Assembly (NCBI GenBank): GCA_963726715.1 | Contig: CAVSDF010000005.1 | Span: forward strand, 124,001 to 188,000 | From: CAVSDF01 sp963726715 | GTDB taxonomy: Bacteria > Bacteroidota > Rhodothermia > Rhodothermales > BA12 | Length of the DNA: 64,000 bases | Reading direction: 5' to 3' | In this document: in pieces, positions 57,571 through 64,000 of the stretch | How the letters are laid out: every line of letters begins with the position of its first letter | Numbering within the stretch: the stretch's first letter is position 1 | Made by a program: the position numbers and the translations under genes | The notes under the pieces: model-generated | Databases searched by the model: none | Told to the model about the DNA's origin: nothing | What the model saw: only the letters and a program-made list of their open reading frames with translations

Positions 57571-58569
57571 ATGCCCAGTCCCTCCCCCGCGCCCGCCGCC
57601 GACCCCACCGCCGCCTCGAACGAGCCCACCGGTCTGCCCGTGCCGCCGCCGGCCATCGGGGCGACGACGGCGCTCGCCGTCGGGGCGGCGCCCCCGAACG
57701 CGCCGCTCCCCGAGTCGGCCGGCGGCCTCTCGCGCGCCCGTGCGACGCTGGCGACGGCGCTCGCGGTGACGATCTGGGGCGGCTCGTTCCTCATGAGCAA
57801 GGCGGCCCTCGCCGAACTCTCCGCCCCCGAGGTGGTCCTGTGGCGCTTCGTGCTCTCGCTGCCGGCGCTGCTGCTCCTTGCGCTGCGCCTGCGCCCGCGC
57901 CGCGCCGACCTGCCGGGCATCGTCGGCGCCGGCGTGCTCGGCGTGCCGGTGCTGTTCCTGCTGCAGGTGGAGGGCGTGGCGCGCACGACCGCCACGCGCG
58001 CGGCGCTCGTCATCGGACTCTTGCCTCCGCTCGCGGCGCTCGGTGGCGTGCTCGTGCTCGGCGAGCGCGCCACGCGGCGCCTCGTGGCCGCCCTCGCGCT
58101 CTCGACGTTCGGCCTCGGCCTCGTCGTCGGGTGGCCGGGCGGGGGCGGGTCGGTGTCGGGAGACCTTCTCGTGGCCGCCTCGGCGGTCGTGAGCGTCGCC
58201 TATGTGCTCGCCACGGCGCGCCTCGTGCAGCGCTACGACCCGGCAGGCCTGGCGGCGTGGACACAGGCGGCGGGGACGCTCGTGCTCGTGGCCGTCGTGC
58301 TCGCGTGGCAGGGGCCGCCGCGACTCCCGACGCACGCGGCGACGTGGGCGGCGCTCGCGGGGCTCAGCCTCGGCTGTACGGTGGCCGCCAATGCGCTCTG
58401 GAACGTCGGCCTGAAGACGCTCGGCGCGGCCCGCGCGGGGGTCTTCGTGAACCTCGAGCCGCTCCTCGGCGCGACGCTCGGCGTGGCCCTTCTCGGCGAG
58501 CCCCTCGGCACCGGGGCGCTCGTCGGTGGCGCCTGCATCGTCGCGGCGACCCTGCTGGCGCGTCGCTGA
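57571..58569 (+). CDS. EamA/DMT-family transporter
   Basis: 332 residues, of which about 60 at the N-terminus are Pro/Ala-rich. Ten membrane helices follow in two EamA halves: TLATALAVTIWGGSFLMSKA, PEVVLWRFVLSLPALLLLAL, GVLGVPVLFLLQVEGVARTT, then SGDLLVAASAVVSVAYVLAT, AAWTQAAGTLVLVAVVLAWQ and FVNLEPLLGATLGVALLGEP. These are family signatures, including the end-of-domain EPLLGA segment. Members export amino acids or other metabolites; the substrate cannot be told here. ATG 57571 is the first start before the helices. A DUF11 surface protein gene begins 222 bases downstream. Confidence 0.88.
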   Translation: MPSPSPAPAADPTAASNEPTGLPVPPPAIGATTALAVGAAPPNAPLPESAGGLSRARATLATALAVTIWGGSFLMSKAALAELSAPEVVLWRFVLSLPALLLLALRLRPRRADLPGIVGAGVLGVPVLFLLQVEGVARTTATRAALVIGLLPPLAALGGVLVLGERATRRLVAALALSTFGLGLVVGWPGGGGSVSGDLLVAASAVVSVAYVLATARLVQRYDPAGLAAWTQAAGTLVLVAVVLAWQGPPRLPTHAATWAALAGLSLGCTVAANALWNVGLKTLGAARAGVFVNLEPLLGATLGVALLGEPLGTGALVGGACIVAATLLARR

Positions 58570-58791
58570 GCGGGGTCTCGCGCGGCACGGAGACGCTGCC
58601 GCGCGCAGCCACTGCTGCCCCTGCGCCGTCGTAGGAGGGACGTGCGAGGAGGGGTGTCAAGGCTTGGGCGCAGCGGCGAGCCTGTCTCTGGATGAGACCA
58701 AGTTGTGGGGGCGGCAGGGGAGGTGGAGGCCGGTGGAGGCGGGTGGCACGGTGTTTGTCGAAACAGGCACGTACCTCTTTTCTGCCCTCCT

Positions 58792-61700
58792 ATGTCGACC
58801 CGTCGCCGCGCTTCCCTCCGTGCTGCCCTCCGTACGTGCGCGCTCGTTTTCGCCTCTCTGGTGCCCCTCGCCGCCCAGGCGCAGGTGAACCGAGCCTTCA
58901 CGCCGCGCTACTCGATCAACGCCCCCGGCGACATCGTCCTCATCGGCAACACGGTCGTGACGTGCGCGGCGTCGGCCGCGTGCACGACGGCGCAGAACGG
59001 CACCGGCGTCAACAACGACTTCAACGCCGTCCAGGTCGATGTCGATGGCGACGCCTCGACGTTCAACTCGTCGACGGCGACGCTCGCGGTGCCGGCGACG
59101 GCGAACGTGCGGTGGGCGGGCCTTTACTGGAGCGCCGAGAGAAGCACCATCAACTCCGCCCCGACGCCGGCGGCGCGCAACACCGTGCGCTTCAAGGTAC
59201 CCGGCGGCGTCTACAAGACGGTGACCGCGCAGCAGTTCGACGACCCGGCGTACGCCTACTCGGGCTTCGCCGACGTGACGTCGCTCGTGCAGGGCGCGGG
59301 CAACGGCGTCTACACGGTCGGCAACGTGCAGGTGGCCGTCGGCGGCACGAACCGCTTCGGCGGGTGGAGCCTGATCGTCGTCTACGAGAACGCGTCTGAC
59401 CCGCTGCGCAACCTCACCGTCGTCGACGGCAACGCGGTGGTCTCGGGGACGAACAAGGTCTTGATCACCCCGAACGGCTTCACGACGCCCTTCACGGGCG
59501 CCTTCTCGCCGCGCGTCGGCGTCGTCGCCACCGACGGCGATAACGGGCCGGGCATCTACACCGGCGACTCGCTCAAGGTCAACGGCACGGCCATCACCGA
59601 CGCGCGCAACCCGTCCAACAACTTCTTCAACTCGACCGTCTCCGACCTCGGCGCCAACGTCGGCGGGCGCAACCCTGCGTACACGAACACGCTCGGCTTC
59701 GACGTCGACCGCGTCGCCATCCCCAACGGTGTCATCCCCAACGGCGCCACGAGCGCCCAGATCAAGCTGACGACGGGCGGGGAGACCTACGCGGTTCACG
59801 CCGTCACGTTTGCGACCGAGGTCTACCGCCCGAACGTGTCGGTGACGAAGACCGTGCGCGACATCAACGGCGGAAAGGTCGTCTCGGGGGACATCCTCGA
59901 ATACACCGTCGTCACGGCCAACACAGGCGGCGACAACGCCGTTGCCGTCATTCTCAGCGACGCCATCCCGCCCAACACGACCTACGTGACGGGCTCGCTC
60001 GTCGTCGGCACGGGCGCCGGGACGGGTCCGAAGACCGATGCATCGGGCGACGACACGGCCAACTACGACGCCTCGGTCCCGAGCGTCGTCTTCCGGCTCG
60101 GCACCGGCGCGACCGCGACGCAGGGCGGCACGCTCTCGCAGAACCAGAGCTCGTCGATCACCTTCCGCGTGCGCGTCAACGCAGGCGTTTCCGACGGCAC
60201 GAGCATCTTCAACCGCGCCGTCGTCGACTACCGCGAGAACACCCTGGGTGGGCGCGCCGTCTCGACGGGCGACGCGGCGAGCGTCGTGACCGGACAGGGC
60301 ACCGACCTCGTGATCCGCAAGACCGCCTCGGCGGCGACGGTGCTCGGCGGCGACACGTTCTCGTACCAGCTCACCTACCGCAACGACGGCCCCGACCTCG
60401 CCACGGGCGTGCTCGTGCGCGATGCGCTTCCCCAGGGTGTGACGTTCGTCTCGGCGACGACGCCGAGCGGTTGGACGAGCAGCACCTCGAACGCGAGCGG
60501 CACGACAGCGGTGAGCTTCCAGAAGCCCACCTCGTCCGTCGGCGACATGGCGACCTTCACGATCGTCGTCCGCGCCACAGCGGGAGGTCTCGGGAGCACG
60601 ACGACCAACACCGCGACGGTGTCGTCGGAGACGCCCGACATCAACGCGTCGAACAACACGGCGGATGCCACGACGGTCATCGTCCAGTCGGTCGACCTGC
60701 GGCTGACCAAGACGGTGGACCGCGCGAGCGCCAACGTCGGCGAGACGGTCACCTTCACCATCCGCCTCACCAACGACGGACCGGGCACCGCCACCGGCGT
60801 GGCCGTCCGCGAGGCGCTGCCCGCGGGTCTCGAGCTCGTCTCGGCCACGCCCTCGAGTGGCACCGTCTCGGGCGACGTCTGGACGATCCCGAGCCTGAGC
60901 GCCGGCGCGAGCGCCACGCTCACGCTCGCCGCCCGCGTCACCCGCGCCGGCCCGATCGCCAACATCGCCGAGGTCATCGCGAGCGACCAGCCCGACCCGG
61001 ACTCCTCGCCCAACAACGGCAACGCCGCCGAGGACGACCAGGCGACGGCGACGGTGACGGGCAAGCAGGCCGACCTGAGCGTCTCCAAGAGCGTGAGCAA
61101 CGCGCGTCCGCTCATCGGGCAGAACGTGACCTTCACCGTCGGCATCGCCAACGCGGGTCCGAGCGTGGCCACCGGCGTGGTGGTGAGCGACCGCCTGCCG
61201 GCGGGTCTGACGTTCGTGTCGGCGGCGCCGGCGCAGGGCACCTACGACGCTTCGACGGGTCTCTGGACGGTTGGGAGCCTGCCGGTCGGTGGGACCTCGA
61301 CGCTGAGCATCGTGGCGACGGTGACGGGTGCGGGTCCGTACGTGAACGTGGCACAGGTGGCCGCGAGCGACCAGCCGGACCCGGACTCGGCACCGGGCAA
61401 CGACGAGCCGACCGATGACGACTACGCCTCGGCGACGGTGGGCGGTGCGTTCATCGACCTCTCGCTGCAGAAGACGGTGGTCCCCTCGACGGTTCGTCGC
61501 GGGGAGACGGCGACCTACACGCTCACCGTACGAAACGACGGCTCGACGAATGCAACCGGCGTTGCCGTGCGCGACGCGCTTCCGTCCGGGCTGACGTTCA
61601 TCTCGGCCACGCCTTCGCGCGGCACCTACAACTCGGCCACAGGGGTGTGGACGGTCGGGAGCCTTTCCATCGACGGCGCCGCCGTGCTGACGGTGACGGT

Positions 61701-64000
61701 GCGCGCCAACGCCGACGGCGTGATCGTGAACTCGGCGCAGGTGACGGCGGCCAACGAGCCCGACATCGACTCGACGCCGGGCAACAACGTGGCCGCCGAG
61801 GACGACCAGGCGTCGATCCCGCTCACGGTCACGCCGCTCGCCGACCTGCGCCTGAGCAAGGCGGTCTCGGATGCGAGCCCGGTCGCGGGCACGAACGTGA
61901 CCTTCACCATCGTGCTGGCCAACGACGGTCCGAGCGCGGCCAGTGGCATCGTCGTGCGCGACGTGGTGCCGGCGGGCCTCGGCTTCGTCTCCTCGTCGAC
62001 GGCCAACGGCTCGTACAACCCGGCGACGGGCCTGTGGACGCTCGCGAGCCCCATCGCCTCGGGCGCTTCGGCAACCCTCACCGTGACGACGAACGTGCCG
62101 GGCACCGGTCCGTACACCAACCTCGCAGAGGTGATCAAGAGCGACCAGGACGATCCGGATTCGACGCCGGGCAACGGCGTGGCGACCGAGGACGACTACG
62201 CCTCGGCGAGCGTCGGCGGTCGCGTGATCGACCTCTCGCTCCAGAAGACGGCAGCGGCGGCGGCGGTGCCGGTCGGTCAGACGACGACCTTCACGCTCGT
62301 CGTGCGCAACGACGGCTCGGCCGACGCGACCGGCGTGTCGGTGCGTGACCTGCTGCCGGCGGGGCTGACGTTCGTCTCGTCGGCGCCGACGCAGGGCAGC
62401 TACGACGCCTCGACGGGCCTCTGGTCGGTCGGCGACCTGGCCATCGGCGGCTCGGCGCGGCTCGTGCTCACCGTGCGCGTGGCCAGCGCGGGCGCGAAGC
62501 GCAACTCGGCTGAGGTCGTGGCGGCGGGCCAGCAGGACCTCGACTCGGTGCCTGACAACGACGACGCGACGGAGGACGACCAGGACGCGGCGACGGTGAC
62601 CGGCACGCAGGCCGACCTGAGCCTCACCAAGACGGTCAACGCGGCGAGCCCGCGCGTGGGCGACACGGTCACCTTCACGGTCGCCGTCCACAGCGACGGC
62701 CCCGACGCAACCGACGCGGTCGCGGTACTCGACCGTCTGCCTGCGGGCTACGCGTTCGTGTCGGCGGCGCCAAGTCAGGGCAGCTACGACGCGGTGACGG
62801 GGCGCTGGACGCTCGGTACGCTTCCGAGCGGCACGACGGCGACGCTGACGGTCATGGCGACGGTTCGCCCGGCGGGTCCGTACACGAACACGGCGGAGAT
62901 CGTGGCGAGCAGCCAGCCCGATCCGGACTCGACGCCCGGCAACGGCGTCGCCGGCGAGGACGACCAGGACAGCGCGACGACCACGCCGATCGCGCCCAGC
63001 GCGGACCTGAGCCTCGTCAAGACGGTGGACCGCGCGAGCGCCAACGTCGGCGAGACGGTCACCTTCACCATCCGCCTCACCAACGACGGACCGGACACCG
63101 CCACCGGCGTGGCCGTCCGCGAGGCGCTGCCCGCGGGCCTCGAGCTCGTCTCGGCCACGCCCTCGAGTGGCACCGTCTCGGGCGACGTCTGGACGATCCC
63201 GAGCCTGAGCGCCGGCGCGAGCGCCACGCTCACGCTCGCCGCCCGCGTCACCCGCGCCGGTCCGATCGCCAACATCGCCGAGGTCATCGCGAGCGACCAG
63301 CCCGACCCGGACTCCTCGCCCAACAACGGCAACGCCGCCGAGGACGACCAGGCGACGGCGACGGTGACGGGCAAGCAGGCCGACCTGAGCGTCTCCAAGA
63401 GCGTGAGCAACGCGCGCCCGCTCATCGGGCAGAACGTGACCTTCACCGTCGGCATCGCCAACGCGGGTCCGAGCGTGGCCACCGGCGTGGTGGTGAGCGA
63501 CCGCCTGCCGGCGGGTCTGACGTTCGTGTCGGCGGCGCCGGCGCAGGGCAGCTACGACGCTTCGACGGGTCTGTGGACGGTTGGGAGCCTGCCGGTCGGT
63601 GGGACCTCGACGCTGAGCATCGTGGCGACGGTGACGGGTGCGGGTCCGTACGTGAACGTGGCGCAGGTGGCCGCGAGCGACCAGCCGGACCCGGACTCGG
63701 CACCGGGCAACGACGAGCCGACCGATGACGACTACGCCTCGGCGACGGTGGGCGGTGCGTTCATCGACCTCTCGCTGCAGAAGACGGTGGTCCCCTCGAC
63801 GGTTCGTCGCGGGGAGACGGCGACCTACACGCTCACCGTCCGAAACGACGGTTCGGCAGACGCCACCGGCATCGCCGTCACGGACGCCTTGCCGGCGGGC
63901 CTGACGTTCGTGTCGGCGTCTGCCGCGCAGGGCACCTACAACGCCTCGACCGGCCTCTGGAGCGTCGGCGATCTGCCGATCAACGGCGCCGCCGTGCTGA
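58792..64000 (+). CDS. Giant secreted DUF11-repeat surface protein (3' end outside window)
   Basis: At least 1,736 codons, open to the window end. Signal peptide (ALRTCALVFASLVPLAAQAQ), then a 320-residue N-terminal region (YSINAPGDIVLIGNTVVTCA, AGLYWSAERSTINSAPTPAA, FGGWSLIVVYENASDPLRNL, VVATDGDNGPGIYTGDSLKV). Tandem DUF11 domains of about 128-130 residues follow, with KTV-type starts at about 59835, 60304, 60691, 61072, 61456, 61840, 62230, 62615, 63003, 63384 and 63766. Each has DLSLxKTV, TFTxxLxNDGPxxATGVxV, LPAGLxFVSA, GTYDxxTGxWTVGSL and an Asp-rich linker such as DQPDPDSxPxN. DUF11 arrays build long adhesive surface fibres. A T9SS or other sorting tail may lie beyond the window. The frame is clean throughout. 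Confidence 0.92.
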   Translation, partial: MSTRRRASLRAALRTCALVFASLVPLAAQAQVNRAFTPRYSINAPGDIVLIGNTVVTCAASAACTTAQNGTGVNNDFNAVQVDVDGDASTFNSSTATLAVPATANVRWAGLYWSAERSTINSAPTPAARNTVRFKVPGGVYKTVTAQQFDDPAYAYSGFADVTSLVQGAGNGVYTVGNVQVAVGGTNRFGGWSLIVVYENASDPLRNLTVVDGNAVVSGTNKVLITPNGFTTPFTGAFSPRVGVVATDGDNGPGIYTGDSLKVNGTAITDARNPSNNFFNSTVSDLGANVGGRNPAYTNTLGFDVDRVAIPNGVIPNGATSAQIKLTTGGETYAVHAVTFATEVYRPNVSVTKTVRDINGGKVVSGDILEYTVVTANTGGDNAVAVILSDAIPPNTTYVTGSLVVGTGAGTGPKTDASGDDTANYDASVPSVVFRLGTGATATQGGTLSQNQSSSITFRVRVNAGVSDGTSIFNRAVVDYRENTLGGRAVSTGDAASVVTGQGTDLVIRKTASAATVLGGDTFSYQLTYRNDGPDLATGVLVRDALPQGVTFVSATTPSGWTSSTSNASGTTAVSFQKPTSSVGDMATFTIVVRATAGGLGSTTTNTATVSSETPDINASNNTADATTVIVQSVDLRLTKTVDRASANVGETVTFTIRLTNDGPGTATGVAVREALPAGLELVSATPSSGTVSGDVWTIPSLSAGASATLTLAARVTRAGPIANIAEVIASDQPDPDSSPNNGNAAEDDQATATVTGKQADLSVSKSVSNARPLIGQNVTFTVGIANAGPSVATGVVVSDRLPAGLTFVSAAPAQGTYDASTGLWTVGSLPVGGTSTLSIVATVTGAGPYVNVAQVAASDQPDPDSAPGNDEPTDDDYASATVGGAFIDLSLQKTVVPSTVRRGETATYTLTVRNDGSTNATGVAVRDALPSGLTFISATPSRGTYNSATGVWTVGSLSIDGAAVLTVTVRANADGVIVNSAQVTAANEPDIDSTPGNNVAAEDDQASIPLTVTPLADLRLSKAVSDASPVAGTNVTFTIVLANDGPSAASGIVVRDVVPAGLGFVSSSTANGSYNPATGLWTLASPIASGASATLTVTTNVPGTGPYTNLAEVIKSDQDDPDSTPGNGVATEDDYASASVGGRVIDLSLQKTAAAAAVPVGQTTTFTLVVRNDGSADATGVSVRDLLPAGLTFVSSAPTQGSYDASTGLWSVGDLAIGGSARLVLTVRVASAGAKRNSAEVVAAGQQDLDSVPDNDDATEDDQDAATVTGTQADLSLTKTVNAASPRVGDTVTFTVAVHSDGPDATDAVAVLDRLPAGYAFVSAAPSQGSYDAVTGRWTLGTLPSGTTATLTVMATVRPAGPYTNTAEIVASSQPDPDSTPGNGVAGEDDQDSATTTPIAPSADLSLVKTVDRASANVGETVTFTIRLTNDGPDTATGVAVREALPAGLELVSATPSSGTVSGDVWTIPSLSAGASATLTLAARVTRAGPIANIAEVIASDQPDPDSSPNNGNAAEDDQATATVTGKQADLSVSKSVSNARPLIGQNVTFTVGIANAGPSVATGVVVSDRLPAGLTFVSAAPAQGSYDASTGLWTVGSLPVGGTSTLSIVATVTGAGPYVNVAQVAASDQPDPDSAPGNDEPTDDDYASATVGGAFIDLSLQKTVVPSTVRRGETATYTLTVRNDGSADATGIAVTDALPAGLTFVSASAAQGTYNASTGLWSVGDLPINGAAVL

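Noticed and set aside
58657..62691. Very long open frame (1,344 codons) on the minus strand
   Set aside because: It is the Arg/Val-rich antisense of the DUF11 gene. GC-rich codon bias keeps the opposite strand free of stops, and no protein motif is seen.

Overview
The window is very GC-rich (about 70% or more in genes) and gene-dense. It most likely comes from a member of the Rhodothermota/Bacteroidota lineage, such as the Rubricoccaceae. I infer this from secretion-system type 9 (T9SS, type A) sorting tails on secreted proteins, a SusC/CirA-style TonB receptor with an N-terminal carboxypeptidase-like domain, a Y_Y_Y beta-propeller histidine kinase, start codons without Shine-Dalgarno sequences, and -7 boxes resembling TAnnTTTG. 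The genus is an inference. There is one tRNA and no CRISPR, IS element or prophage that I can see.

Layout. 1-8 kb: S41 lipoprotein (partial), M14 zinc carboxypeptidase and fused isobutyryl-CoA mutase IcmF, the last two interrupted by many single-base frame changes. 8-10.6 kb: three small envelope/stress-type genes. 10.8-16.3 kb: a minus-strand run of five genes (esterase, class I glutamine amidotransferase, circularly permuted ATP-grasp-like enzyme, RimK-like ATP-grasp with a histone-H1-like tail, second esterase), which looks like an amide/peptide-bond-forming system of unknown product. 16.6-18.5 kb: pabB-pabC for p-aminobenzoate. 18.5-25.9 kb: GlcNAc-type kinase, divergent penicillin-acylase-fold protein, CtpA-type S41 protease, MBL hydrolase, lipoprotein and small membrane protein. 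26.4-30.2 kb: deoC followed by a two-domain ALDH16-type aldehyde dehydrogenase. 30.4-33.6 kb: His-rich exported protein followed by a TonB receptor (metal uptake). 34.1 kb: tRNA-CAU. 34.6-38.3 kb: holB, a small unknown gene, then VWA and PP2C phosphatase genes. 38.3-41.4 kb: AGE-type epimerase and HerA-like ATPase.

41.5-49.2 kb is the most intriguing part. A leader-binding/YcaO cyclodehydratase fusion is translationally coupled to an unrecognised 311-residue protein and followed by a giant Y_Y_Y sensor kinase. Two NarL/LuxR-type regulators are encoded divergently, one with an apparently degenerate receiver. This looks like a signal-controlled RiPP or protein-modification system with no obvious precursor peptide. 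49.2-53.5 kb is a patch of broken secreted genes, including a lower-GC segment, a seven-repeat propeller protein and orphan T9SS tails. 53.6-58.6 kb carries rlmN, an NCS2 purine permease, a small conserved protein and an EamA transporter. From 58.8 kb to the window end runs a huge DUF11-repeat surface protein with a recent internal duplication.

Three kinds of palindromic intergenic repeat recur across the window. Single-base indels are clustered in certain segments while protein homology continues across them. Many broken genes here may therefore be consensus errors rather than real pseudogenes.
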